Below, one piece after another: positions 1-9,400 of a stretch of DNA of 36,665 bases. The notes below the pieces were generated by a model. The model worked only from the letters and a program-made list of their open reading frames with translations, was not told the DNA's origin and made no database searches. A program made the translations under genes and the position numbers. The DNA is from Maricaulis sp. (GTDB lineage: Bacteria > Pseudomonadota > Alphaproteobacteria > Caulobacterales > Maricaulaceae), in assembly GCF_030149515.1 (NCBI RefSeq), contig NZ_JASBRI010000018.1:1-36665 (forward strand), given 5' to 3'. The stretch's first letter is position 1; every line of letters starts with the position of its first letter.

Positions 1-2358
1 AACGGCAATACGGCGGCCACGCAACTGACCGTCGATTACGATGCGACCGCACCGGGTGTGGCCATTTCCTCGGGCGCTAGCGGGACGGTCGGCGGACCGT
101 TTTCTGTGACGATCGCCTTCACGGAGGACGTTACCGGGTTCGCCGCCGGCGACATCGCGGTCGGCAATGGCGCCGCCTCGGACTTCAGTGCGACAAGCGC
201 CAGCGTCTACACCGCCACGATCACACCGGCTGCGGACGACCCTGTTACTGTGGATGTTGCATCCGGGGCCGCGCAGGACGCAGCCGGAAATGACAGCACC
301 GCCGCCGATCAATTTTCCATCGGCTTTGACGGCACCCCGCCGGGCCTCACCATTTCCCTGCCCGGTTCAACGGCGGAAGGGCCGTTTACGGCGACCTTCA
401 CCTTCTCCGAGGCGGTCAGCGGTTTCGGTCTGGACGACATCGCGACAACGAATGCCACCGTGTCCGGTCTGAGCGAAGCCGGTGAAGGCGAGTACACGGC
501 GACATTCACACCCGAAACGGTCGGCGAGGTTGCGATTGCCGTTGCGGCCGGCGCCGCGACGGACAGCGCCGGCAATGAGTCGGAGTCCGGGAGCGCCAGC
601 ATCGAGATCGTTATTCCCGAAGTAGAAGTCGATCTCGACCTCAACGCGGCAGTGCTGGATGCAACAACAGTGTCGCAGACCGCGACGCTGGCGAACCCTG
701 GCAGCCAGTCACTGGCTTTCGTGGCGAACGCCGATGTCGACTGGGTCACTGTGACCCCCTCCAGCGGTACGATCCCTGCCTCCGGCAGCATCGGCATTAC
801 CGTCACGCTCAATGAGCGCGCCGAACAGCTTGAACCGGGGAACTATACCGGAACGGTCACGGTTTCGACGGCGGTCGCCGCCGGCCAGGCTTCGACCGGC
901 CGCTCCGAAAAAGGGTCGACGGTCGTTGCGACGATCCCCATCACCGCCTCGGTAGCGGAGCGGTACGGTACGCTTCAGATCATCGCCACGACACCCGGCG
1001 GCCAGCAGGGTGACGAGACCTTCACCTATGTCTCGTCCGACGACGATCTGAACGGGCTGAGCCTGACGACGTCCGGCGGACTGGTTGCCTCCCAGGCCTT
1101 CCGGAAGGTGTTCGGGGCCTACGATCTGACCCAGAACCTGCCCCAGGGATGGGTTCTGGACAGTGTGAACTGCTCCGGGGATGCCGATGGCGGCTCGATC
1201 ATCGACGTGGAGGCCGGGACGGTCGAGATCGATCTCGACGCCGCGGAGACCATCGTGTGCACGTTTGCAAATACCCGCGACGAGGATGCGATACGTCTTG
1301 CCACCATGCGGGCAATCAACAATTTCATGGTTCGCCGCGCCGATCGGATCATGACCGGCGCGCCGGACCTGTCCAGCCGTCTGCGCGACCGGCAGAGCAC
1401 AGCACCGGGCCGGTTCTCGGCCGATGTCGAAGGCGGCAATGTCATGATGAACTTTGCGGGAAGCCTTTCGGGCTTGCGCAATCACGCCAAGGCCAATGAG
1501 CGCCAGATTCCCGGCTCGCGCCAGACGGCCGAACCGGATGAGACCCGCTTCGACGTCTGGTTCGCCGCCAGCTACAGCGCGCTTGAAGACGACAGGGCCG
1601 GCGATCGAGCGGAAAGTTCCTTCGGCCTGGTTCAGTTGGGGGCGGACTGGCTCGTGTCCGAGAACGCCTTGGTCGGCGTGATGGTCCAGGTGGACGAGAT
1701 GAGCGAGACCGCCGAAGATCCGGTGGAGGCTGCTGGCGCCGTGCGCGGAGCCGAGTTGGACGGCACCGGCTGGATGGCCGGACCGTACGCGGTGTGGGAG
1801 TTCGCCGACAGTGCCACGCTGGACGTTTCGGCCCTGTGGGGGCAGTCGGACAACACGATCAATCCGCTTGGCTTCTACGAGGATGAGTTCGAGACCACGC
1901 GATATATGGTTCGTGCGAACGTAACCGGCGAATGGAAGCGCGACCGGACCGATGCCGGCCAGCTGGTGCTGCGGCCCGGATTGTCTTGGACCCATTTTGA
2001 AGAAACCCAGGACGCCTACACTGACAGCCTGAATATCGCTATCCCGGAACAGACGATTTCCATCGGCCGCATTGAGGCCGGGCCTGAAGTTGCGTACCGC
2101 ATGGACAGCCCGACCGGGCAAGGCTGGTGGGAACCCAGGGCGGCTTTGCGGGCGGTCTGGGATTATGATGGCGCGGACCTTATGGATGAGAGCGGCCGGC
2201 GCGTAGACGATGGTCAGCTGCGAGCAGACCTGTCGATCGGTCTGCACGGTCGGTCGGCCAACGGCGCTGTTGTCTCGGCTGAGGCCCGGATCTCCGGTCT
2301 TGGTGATGGTGATTTCTCGGCAAACACCGCTCGGATCGAGCTGAGACTTCCATTCTAG
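1..2358 (+). CDS. Autotransporter-like surface protein with Ig-like repeats (5' truncated)
   Basis: The reading frame is open from the first base, so only the last 785 codons are present. Two bacterial Ig-like modules of the Big_12 style come first, recognisable by the repeated pattern VTIAFTEDVTGF...GAAQDAAGN. A BACON-like segment (about nt 640-890, WVTVTPSSGTIPASGS) follows. Next is a small prealbumin-like segment ending in VCTFANTR. The last 280 or so residues alternate in beta-strand fashion and end in LPF, with the terminal Phe typical of outer-membrane barrels, which suggests an autotransporter beta-domain. The likely role is a surface-displayed adhesin or passenger protein anchored by its own barrel. 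The start, signal peptide and number of repeats lie outside the window. It is separated from the next operon by about 600 bases, so co-transcription is unlikely. Confidence 0.8.
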   Translation, partial: NGNTAATQLTVDYDATAPGVAISSGASGTVGGPFSVTIAFTEDVTGFAAGDIAVGNGAASDFSATSASVYTATITPAADDPVTVDVASGAAQDAAGNDSTAADQFSIGFDGTPPGLTISLPGSTAEGPFTATFTFSEAVSGFGLDDIATTNATVSGLSEAGEGEYTATFTPETVGEVAIAVAAGAATDSAGNESESGSASIEIVIPEVEVDLDLNAAVLDATTVSQTATLANPGSQSLAFVANADVDWVTVTPSSGTIPASGSIGITVTLNERAEQLEPGNYTGTVTVSTAVAAGQASTGRSEKGSTVVATIPITASVAERYGTLQIIATTPGGQQGDETFTYVSSDDDLNGLSLTTSGGLVASQAFRKVFGAYDLTQNLPQGWVLDSVNCSGDADGGSIIDVEAGTVEIDLDAAETIVCTFANTRDEDAIRLATMRAINNFMVRRADRIMTGAPDLSSRLRDRQSTAPGRFSADVEGGNVMMNFAGSLSGLRNHAKANERQIPGSRQTAEPDETRFDVWFAASYSALEDDRAGDRAESSFGLVQLGADWLVSENALVGVMVQVDEMSETAEDPVEAAGAVRGAELDGTGWMAGPYAVWEFADSATLDVSALWGQSDNTINPLGFYEDEFETTRYMVRANVTGEWKRDRTDAGQLVLRPGLSWTHFEETQDAYTDSLNIAIPEQTISIGRIEAGPEVAYRMDSPTGQGWWEPRAALRAVWDYDGADLMDESGRRVDDGQLRADLSIGLHGRSANGAVVSAEARISGLGDGDFSANTARIELRLPF

Positions 2359-2391
2359 AAGCTGGTGTCTTGAGGCGATCTTCAGGTTTCG

Positions 2392-2430
2392 GATCTGGCA
2401 GTCAGTCATGGCGAAAGGCGCTGCCAGATC
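2392..2430 (+). terminator. Perfect 10-bp inverted repeat after the autotransporter gene
   Basis: GATCTGGCAG (2392-2401) and its exact reverse complement CTGCCAGATC (2421-2430) flank a 19-base loop, starting 34 bases after the stop codon. This could fold into a stem that ends transcription or protects the 3' end of the message. No T-run follows the stem, so a classical intrinsic terminator is not demonstrated. A protein-binding site is the alternative. Confidence 0.35.
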
Positions 2431-2886
2431 AAATGCGGCCCGGGTGTGATCGTGACAATCGAGACCCGTCCGCGCCCAAGTCTGCCCCCACCGCCATACC
2501 GTCCTGGCAGGGCAAAGAACGACAGACCGCGCGGCAAGTGCCGCCGTCATTCCGCGGCGCAGGTGCGGCCCTGGTCTCGGGCAGCGGTCTTCGCTCTTCC
2601 CTTCACCGCGGCGTCTGAACGCGCGGTTTCGGAGAGGTCGGGCGGGATATCTCCTGCCGCTTGCACGGACACGCCGGCAGAAGGCAGCCCGTGGCCGGGG
2701 GGCGGGCCGGCATCGCGGATGGCCGAGGCGTCTGGACGGCTTTTCATCATCGCCGGCCGGATCGCATATGCCGGTATTGCGTGCGCTCCGGATTGCGCGA
2801 CGCGCTGCTGTTCAACTTTTTGATTCTACACGAATTAAACTGCCTTCCGGTGCGGCAAAAATGTCCCGCACGCGGGGCGAATCAAA

Positions 2887-2949
2887 AAATTGCACGTCGC
2901 GGGTCGCAATTTGAAACCGTGTGCGGTACACAAAAATTAATGGTTAATT
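2887..2949 (+). promoter_or_regulatory. Inverted repeats and putative promoter upstream of the TolC-like gene
   Basis: Two inverted repeats sit in the AT-rich stretch before the operon. AAATTGC (2887-2893) pairs with GCAATTT (2906-2912). AATTAA (2935-2940) pairs with TTAATT (2944-2949) across a 3-base spacer. TTGAAA at 2911-2916 could act as a -35 element, with a poor -10 around 2934-2941. The second repeat ends 16 bases before the start codon, where a bound repressor would block transcription or initiation. The regulator is unknown and no transcription start can be proven. Confidence 0.35.
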
Positions 2950-2965
2950 CCTCGGGGGGGATGGT

Positions 2966-4459
2966 GTGTCGGGATCAGGAATTCAGGGGCGCGGCGCGGC
3001 CGCCTGCGCCGTTCTAACGCTTTCTTTGTTCGCCAATGGCTGTGCATCCGTGATCGATCGCGCAGATGCGGAGCATTTGTCGGTCTTGCGGTCCTCCGGG
3101 ATCGATGCGCGAGCGGAGACGCAATCGGAAGAGCGGCTGGCCCGCATTCTGGGCGCCGACAATGCGACCGGCCAGCTGGACTCGACCTTCGGCGCCATGG
3201 TGCAGGCGGGCAATCCCGATCTGGGCAGCCTGATGGAAGCGGCGCTGGAGAGTAATCCGGCAATTGGCCGCGCGGCGCAGGGCATCAATCGCGCCGAGGC
3301 CCAGCGCCTCAACGCGATCTTTGGCTACCTGCCGCAGGTGAGCGCCTCCCTGCAGCGCGATCGGCTCGACCAGGAAGTGGTGGAGACGGACAACCAGGTC
3401 TTCCAGGCGGGGACCGCAAGCTATCCGGTGGATACCGACCGCATCCAGATCACCCAGCCGATCCTCGATCTTTCCCGGATTTTCGGCATCCGCATCGCCA
3501 ATTCCGCCCGCTCCCTGGCTGAGGTGGAATATGTCAAATCCGTCAAGGACGTGAGTGCGGAAGTCTTCGATCAATACGTCATCGCCATCCAGTCCAAACA
3601 GCGCGCGGACTTCCTGCAGGCGCGGCTGGAGCTGATGGATCAGCAGGTCGGCGGGATCGAGCGCCGCATCGGCGTGGGTGAAGGCCAGGTTGTCGATCTG
3701 GCATCCATGCGCAGCGAGCGCGGCTCGATGGCGGCGGAAATCGCCTTTGAGCGCACGCGTTATCAAAATGCCCTGTCGACGCTTTCGGCCCTGACGGGCC
3801 GCGTGATCACCGGCGGGCTGCCCGGGGACCTTCCGGCCGTGTCCGGTTATGACCGTCCGGCGGGTGTGGACGGCGCGCTGGCCCTCGGCCTAGAAGAGAA
3901 TCCGGCGATCATGGCGGCGGCCTTCGAGGTCGTGATGGCCAACATGACCAAGTGGCAGTCCGTCTTCGATGATTTCGCGCCGGTACTGTCGGCCTACGCC
4001 TCGCTCGATCGCGAGGACCGCGACGACAGCCGGTTCGGCGGCGGCTCCGTGACCGAGGACCAGGTGGTCGGCCTGCAGCTTTCCATTCCGATCTTCAACG
4101 CCTCCGGAACCGGTTTTTCCAGCCTGACCGGCCGTGTGGACGAGCGGATTGCCGCGCTGGACTATTTTTCCGTCCGCCGCGAAGTGGAGACCGGCATCCG
4201 CGGCGCGCATGACCGCATGGTGGCGCTGTCCGAGGCGATCGCCGCCTCCGAGGTGGCCGTTACCGACGCCCAGGCGGCGCTGGAGCGCGAGCAGGACCGT
4301 GTCGCACTGGGGCAGGGGGTCAATTACAGCGTACTGTCCCGCCAGATCCGGCTGAATGTGGCGCAAGAGCGCCAGGCCTTCTATCAGGCTGAATATCTCC
4401 GCGCCTGGGGCGAGCTGCAATACCTCACCGGCGGATCGTTGAACGAGGCCGTGGAGTAA
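2966..4459 (+). CDS. TolC-family outer membrane efflux protein
   Basis: This 497-residue protein has the size and character of TolC/OEP family channels, which span the outer membrane and periplasm as the exit duct of tripartite exporters. The N-terminus is a hydrophobic signal ending in LFANGC (Cys26), an acceptable lipobox, so it may be a lipoprotein. Two similar halves of long amphipathic helices follow, beginning with segments such as ALESNPAIGRAAQGI and ALGLEENPAIMAAAF, which is the internal duplication of the family. I chose the GTG start at 2966, five bases after a G7 tract that serves as Shine-Dalgarno sequence. An ATG at 2961 is in another frame that closes at 3017. The stop overlaps the next start by one base (TAATG), so the two are translationally coupled. 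Confidence 0.88.
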   Translation: MSGSGIQGRGAAACAVLTLSLFANGCASVIDRADAEHLSVLRSSGIDARAETQSEERLARILGADNATGQLDSTFGAMVQAGNPDLGSLMEAALESNPAIGRAAQGINRAEAQRLNAIFGYLPQVSASLQRDRLDQEVVETDNQVFQAGTASYPVDTDRIQITQPILDLSRIFGIRIANSARSLAEVEYVKSVKDVSAEVFDQYVIAIQSKQRADFLQARLELMDQQVGGIERRIGVGEGQVVDLASMRSERGSMAAEIAFERTRYQNALSTLSALTGRVITGGLPGDLPAVSGYDRPAGVDGALALGLEENPAIMAAAFEVVMANMTKWQSVFDDFAPVLSAYASLDREDRDDSRFGGGSVTEDQVVGLQLSIPIFNASGTGFSSLTGRVDERIAALDYFSVRREVETGIRGAHDRMVALSEAIAASEVAVTDAQAALEREQDRVALGQGVNYSVLSRQIRLNVAQERQAFYQAEYLRAWGELQYLTGGSLNEAVE

Positions 4460-5280
4460 TGCGCGGCCTGGGAGTCATCCCGGCCCTGATCCTGCTTCTT
4501 ACCGGCCCGTTGGATGCGCAACTACCCAGCCGGGACGATGCGCGTGCGCGCCCGATCGATTGCAGTATCCGCGCCTCGCGCCAGATCGAGCTGAGCCCGA
4601 GTTTCGACGGCATCGTCGCCGAAGTCTTCGTGCGGCCCGGACAGAGCGTGGACGAGGGCCAGCCGTTGTTGCGCCTGGGTACGGATCTGGAGGAAGCCGA
4701 GCTGGCGCTCATCGAAGCGCGGGCCAATGCGACAGGTTCGCTCAACGCGGCCCGCCAGCGCCGGGCCGGCCTGCAGGACCGCGTCGACCGTCTGCGCGAA
4801 GCCTATGAGCAGCAAGCTGTCTCCTATGGCGAGTTCGAAACCGTCGAGCTGGACCTGCGCAGCGCCGAGGCCGAAGTGGCGCGTCGTGAAGAGGAATTGC
4901 AGATCGCAGCTCAAGAGGCAGAGCCGCTGCGCCGGAAGATCGATCTGGCGACGGTTCGCAGTCCCGCTGCGGGTGTGATCGGCGAGGAAATCCTGGACCC
5001 GGGCGAGGCGACCCAGGGGCAGTCCCTGCTGACGCTTTACGTGCTTTCCCCGCTGCGCGTCGAAGCCTTCGTGCCGCGCGAGCGTCTGCCTGCCGTGATC
5101 GCCGCGCAGGGCCTGGCGCTCAGCGTCGATGGCGAGCCGGTCGATCCTGCCGCTGTGACATTCGACTATGTCTCGCCTATTGCCGATCTCGCCTCCGGCA
5201 CGATCTCCGTTTTCCTTCATCTTGAGTCCCACGACATTCTCCCGGGAAGCACATGCCAAGCTCGCCTGCCCGCCTCCTGA
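4459..5280 (+). CDS. Periplasmic adaptor (HlyD/RND-type membrane fusion protein)
   Basis: The 273-residue protein carries a cleavable-looking signal peptide (VIPALILLLTGPLDAQ). A first lipoyl half-domain follows (GIVAEVFVRPGQSVDEGQPLLRL), then a coiled-coil hairpin rich in Glu, Arg and Ala (roughly residues 75-160). The second lipoyl half (TVRSPAAGVIGEEILDPGEA) and a short beta-barrel domain complete it. This is the order seen in periplasmic adaptor proteins that join an inner-membrane component to TolC. It is short for the family and lacks the N-terminal anchor helix of classical HlyD, so it looks more like an RND-type adaptor. It overlaps the TolC gene by one base and the next gene by 28 bases. 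Its inner-membrane partner is not obvious; the M50 protein downstream is the only candidate in the operon. Confidence 0.82.
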   Translation: MRGLGVIPALILLLTGPLDAQLPSRDDARARPIDCSIRASRQIELSPSFDGIVAEVFVRPGQSVDEGQPLLRLGTDLEEAELALIEARANATGSLNAARQRRAGLQDRVDRLREAYEQQAVSYGEFETVELDLRSAEAEVARREEELQIAAQEAEPLRRKIDLATVRSPAAGVIGEEILDPGEATQGQSLLTLYVLSPLRVEAFVPRERLPAVIAAQGLALSVDGEPVDPAAVTFDYVSPIADLASGTISVFLHLESHDILPGSTCQARLPAS

Positions 5281-6329
5281 TCGCTGCGCTTTTCGCAGGC
5301 GTCCTGGCGCCGGCTGCCGTATGGGGGCAGTCGGGCGATCTGTCCCTGGGCGCGAGCTATTCCTCGCTGTACGGCCCCACCGCGAATATCGCCTTTTCCG
5401 CAGAGGGGCTGGGCCGGAAGAAGGATATCGCGGCCTCGGTGCGCTTTCGCGGCGGCCCGGAGGGCGAAGAGGGACGGGTGTCCTTCCTGCGAAGTCCGGA
5501 GGTCGAGACGGGCAAGCTTCGCTATGCCTTCACCGCAAACGCGCAGAACTGGGATCATATCCCCTATGAAAGCCGGGGTGTACGAGTCTCGGTGGAGCGC
5601 GAGAAACCGGTCGGCCCGCGTACGAGTTTCGGAGCGGGCGCCTTCGCCGGTTATGATGACGTGACGGCCGTGGTGTCGGGCATGTCGGGCATCCTGGCGC
5701 GCGACTTCGGCGAAAGTTCAAGCATCGGTGTCAATGTGTTCTCGCGGTTCGAGAGCGGTGATTTTGAACCCGGCCAGCCCGACGCGGCACGCTTGCGGCT
5801 GGACAGCAATCTCCAGATCGCGGGCCTGGGTGACCGGAAATACGTCGCGCTGGAACTCGGTGCCCGCTACGAAATGCCGCTGAGTTCGGGGTTTGTGCTC
5901 AAGACACGGCTCAAGGCCGGGGCCATTCGCGGTCTCGACGATGACTATGTTTCAGTGCTCGACCGGGCGTTTCAGGGCGATCTGGAGCCGCGGGGTTTTG
6001 AATATGGCGGACTGGGCCCGCGCGACCCTGCCACGCAGGATGCCCTTGGCGGAGCGAATTTCTATGCGGGGAGCGTGGAGATCCAGCGGCCCGTTGCCGA
6101 GACTCCGGTCGTTATCGGGGCGTTTGTCGATTTCGGCAGCACCTGGTCGGTGCCCGGCGTCAGCGATCCGATGCTCTACGACCAGCATGAGATCCGCGCC
6201 AGTGCCGGCGTATCTGTAGAATTTTCCAGTGATTTCGGAAGCTTGCGCGTCTCCTACGCGGAGCCTTTCGAACGCCAGGATCATGACCGCGTGCAACGCT
6301 TGTCCGTTGCCTTGGTCGCAAGTTTTTAG
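5253..6329 (+). CDS. Omp85/BamA-type outer membrane barrel without POTRA domains
   Basis: The 358-residue product starts with a signal peptide (LLIAALFAGVLAPAAVWG) and is then beta-strand-like to the end, finishing in SF. The second half looks like the BamA/D15 surface-antigen barrel. Arg247-Gly248-Phe249 matches the conserved RGF/Y motif of the Omp85 lid loop (PRGFEYGGLGPRD). The segments GANFYAGSVEIQRPV, IGAFVDFGSTW and SLRVSYAEPF match the last strands of BamA/TamA. There is no room for POTRA domains, which are normally N-terminal in BamA, TamA and FhaC-type proteins. POTRA-less Omp85 proteins are known, but their function is poorly understood. The gene overlaps the adaptor gene by 28 bases, pointing to a role in the same export or surface-assembly machine. 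The start ATG at 5253 has GGGA six bases upstream. Confidence 0.78.
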   Translation: MPSSPARLLIAALFAGVLAPAAVWGQSGDLSLGASYSSLYGPTANIAFSAEGLGRKKDIAASVRFRGGPEGEEGRVSFLRSPEVETGKLRYAFTANAQNWDHIPYESRGVRVSVEREKPVGPRTSFGAGAFAGYDDVTAVVSGMSGILARDFGESSSIGVNVFSRFESGDFEPGQPDAARLRLDSNLQIAGLGDRKYVALELGARYEMPLSSGFVLKTRLKAGAIRGLDDDYVSVLDRAFQGDLEPRGFEYGGLGPRDPATQDALGGANFYAGSVEIQRPVAETPVVIGAFVDFGSTWSVPGVSDPMLYDQHEIRASAGVSVEFSSDFGSLRVSYAEPFERQDHDRVQRLSVALVASF

Positions 6330-6367
6330 GCGCCGGCATGGGGACGGCAGCCACGATCATCCCGGTC

Positions 6368-6380
6368 CTTCCCAGGGAAG
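6368..6380. promoter_or_regulatory. 13-bp palindrome in the gap before the giant RTX gene
   Basis: CTTCCC-A-GGGAAG is an exact palindrome around one central base, in the 106-base gap between the barrel gene and the RTX gene. The gap is the largest inside this otherwise tightly overlapping operon. It could hold an internal regulatory site. The spacer is too short for an RNA hairpin of the full stem. Confidence 0.25.
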
Positions 6381-6435
6381 CGGCCAAACAGCTCGGCAGG
6401 CCGGAACGAGTGTCCGGTGTGCCGGAGGAGGCGTG

Positions 6436-9400
6436 ATGTCTGTCAGCTCTGTGAATCCGACGATCCCTGCGCCGGTTCTGCTTGAACCGCGGATCATGAT
6501 GGATGCCAATCTCGAATGGGATCTGGCGTCGACCACGGCCTTGTCGGGCAGTCTTTCCAGTATGGTGCAGGCCTTCGCCGAGCAATACGCGGCCGTCGAT
6601 GAACTTGAAGTGCCCGGTTTTGATGCCCTGCTGAGCGGGGACAACGCGGCAGGCCCGGTATCCGGGAATGGGGCACAGGCGGCAGACATGTCGGCTGTGC
6701 TCAATGCGGCGGACCGTGTTCAGTCAGCGTTTGCCGATCTGAGAGCGGCGGTGCTGGAAGGCAGCCGCGACCTGATCGGTACCGGCGAGATCGACTACAG
6801 TACCGATGAATTCCTGCCTGGCGGGCAGGTTCGGCCCGTTGCCGACGACGCCCTTCGCGATATCGCACTGGCCGATATCGAACGCATCGCCGATGATGCG
6901 ATTATCGCGGACCTGGTCCAGTCGGGCTGGGTTGCCGAGACGGTCGAGGAAGACCAGCCGCAAACCGCCAAAAAGCCCGTATCCGAGCCCGGGCCGGTTC
7001 TCACCCCCGAACTCGCCGATCACGAGACCGGCATATCCGAACGGGACGCAAATTCTGCCAAACGGCCGGTTTCCGAGCCTCAAACGGGTGCCGATCCGGC
7101 TGTTCCGGCCGATGTATTTGATGCGTTGGAGACTCCCGTCATCGGCATGGCGAGTGACGCTTGGAGCCACGCCATCGGCCTCGATGCGGCCGGCCTGCTT
7201 GTGTTGCCGTCGGGGACATCGCCGGCCGGCGACGACGTGATCGACTGGCGGCCGGATGTGCTCAGCAACGACGCCATTCATCTTGTAGCGGCTGACATTG
7301 CGCCCCGCGCGCCCGTTATCGACACGCCGCCGGAGCGGCCGGCCCTGGATCTCGCCTCCATTCAGGCGGCGCGGATCGCGGATCATCTTTTCGTGCCTGA
7401 GCTGGACGAGGCCGGCGTCGGGGCGTTCATGGCGCCCGCCGTGCTGGGACTGGTCCGCAGCGGGCCCCTTCCGGCGGCCCCGGAGACAGTCCACCCCAAG
7501 CAACTGACCCCTGCGCAGGCCAAGGCGCTTTCGGGATCGGGCACGCTTGAAGCAGAGCCGTTCGAATTCCTCTTCGCATCCGGTGCGGCCGCCGTCGACA
7601 CCGCATCGAACATTACGGTCACCGAGCTTGAGGGCTTCAATGCCCTGGCGCTGCTGAACGATCCCGGTCCGTTGCTGAGCGGCATCTACGATATCTTCCA
7701 GGAGCTCGACGGCCTGTTCGACAGCTTCCTGGCCGATATCGACCTGCCGATCATCGGCGATGCAATCGGCACGGGCCTGACGTTTTTCGACGATGTGATG
7801 AACAGCGTCCTGCTGCCGGCGCTGGAATACGCCGAGACGCCGCAGGAAGACGGCTCCCTGCCGTCCACTATCGATATCATCAACGGCTTCGTGAACGATG
7901 CGTTGAACAGCGTCTTCGGCACGGAGGATGTGGAGTACCTGCACGCCTTCCTCGATACGTCGGGCACGACGGCGGAATCGTTCATCTACGGCGCGATCAA
8001 TTTCTCCGGCAAGCTGTTCAGCGAGATGCTCGATATCGATTTCGATTTCGGCATTCCGGGCCTGAATATCGAAGTGGAGGAAGGCTCCGAAATTCTCCTT
8101 GAGCTGAGCTATACGGTCAATATCGGCTTCGGCCTGGATGCCGGCGGCTTCTTCCTGCTGAACGATACCGATGACGCGGAAGTGTCGATCGATTTCCTGG
8201 TTGATGCCGGTACGTTCAGCGGTTCGATGAGCGTGCTGAATCTGCTGGGGCTGTCCGCTCAGGCAGTCACGCTGGACGAAGACGGCGTGATCATTTCCGA
8301 CGCCTCCACCGATGGCGGTACGGCCCAGCTGCACGCTTTCCTGGAAGCCGACCTCTACGGCGATTCAGGATCTGAAATTGAGCGTGATTTCAGTAATATA
8401 GAGCCGCTCGATGGCAGCGGTAACGTGCTCGCCTACGAGAATATCATCTATCTCGACGAGCTGGATTTCGGCGAGCTCGTCAGCTTCGATTTCGGCGCCG
8501 AGGTCGATGTGCAGATCGGTGTCGTGGGCAATATCCTGGACCCCTTCTCCGGCGAAGCCCTGGAGATCGGCGGGAATCCGATCCTCCCGAATGTCGCCGC
8601 CGAACTCGTTCTGGATGCGAGCTACACACTGGCAGAGGGCCTGTCGGTCGATGCGTTGGGCATTCACAATGTGCGTATCGATGCGAGCCAGCTCTACGAC
8701 GCGCTGATCCGCCCGCTTGTGGATCCGATCCTGGCGGTCGTCGGTCCGCTCCTCGACGTGATCGATATCATCTTCCAGGACCCGATCGGTCTCCTGAAAG
8801 ATCTCGCCGTCGATCTGGTCGCGCTCTGGTTCCCGATCATCAAGACGGTCGACAACGTCGCTGAGATCGCCAATTCGATCGCTCAGTTTGTCGCCGATCT
8901 CGCCGACGCTGGCGGTATGGTCCATTTTGGAAGCTTCGACTTCACGGAATTCGGTGACGAGCTGGCAAGCGGCGAAACCAATGCCTCGGATATCGACCTG
9001 ACCACGCTGGACCCCACGGGCTTTACCACAGACGACGGCGATGGCGGGTTCGGCACATTCGGCGATCCGGGTGACGGCTTCTCCGTCGATATCCCGCTGT
9101 TGAAGAACCCGTTCAGCGCAATTTCACTTTTGCTGGGTGATTTCAGCGGCGTGGAGCTCGTAAGGGCGCGTTACACCTGGTTCAATATCGACTCCGCAGA
9201 CCTGGATTTCACCCAATTATTCCTCGACTCCCTCGACATTCCCGACATCGTCGTGGACGCGCTTGAATCGCTCGAGGTCGGCACGCTTATTTCCAACCGG
9301 ATCGAGGGCCACGGCATCACGATGTTCGAGGTCGGGTACGATCTCAGCGGCGTACAGAATTTCCTGAATTCCTATGACCCGTTCCGCCTGTTTGACGGGG

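Larger units (their letters stand above)
2359..2965. other. Gene-free intergenic region (about 600 bp)
   Basis: I find no convincing gene here. Short open frames on both strands have arginine/proline-rich, low-complexity translations and no good ribosome binding site. The first two thirds are GC-rich. From about 2810 to 2950 the composition turns clearly AT-rich, unlike the rest of the window, which fits a promoter region for the downstream secretion-like operon. A 10-bp inverted repeat lies near the 5' end, and two shorter inverted repeats lie in the AT-rich part. Confidence 0.7.

Noticed and set aside
709..2550. 613-codon minus-strand open frame opposite the autotransporter
   Set aside because: The plus-strand frame encodes recognisable Ig-like and barrel sequence; the antisense product has none.
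2446..2823. Small plus-strand gene in the gap after the autotransporter
   Set aside because: Proline/arginine-rich translation, no ribosome binding site, and no family resemblance; overlapping frames are equally open by base composition.
6229..6435. Longer N-terminus for the giant RTX protein
   Set aside because: It would overlap the end of the barrel gene, has no ribosome binding site, and the LEPR-XLL motif is expected close to the true N-terminus, as with ATG 6436.
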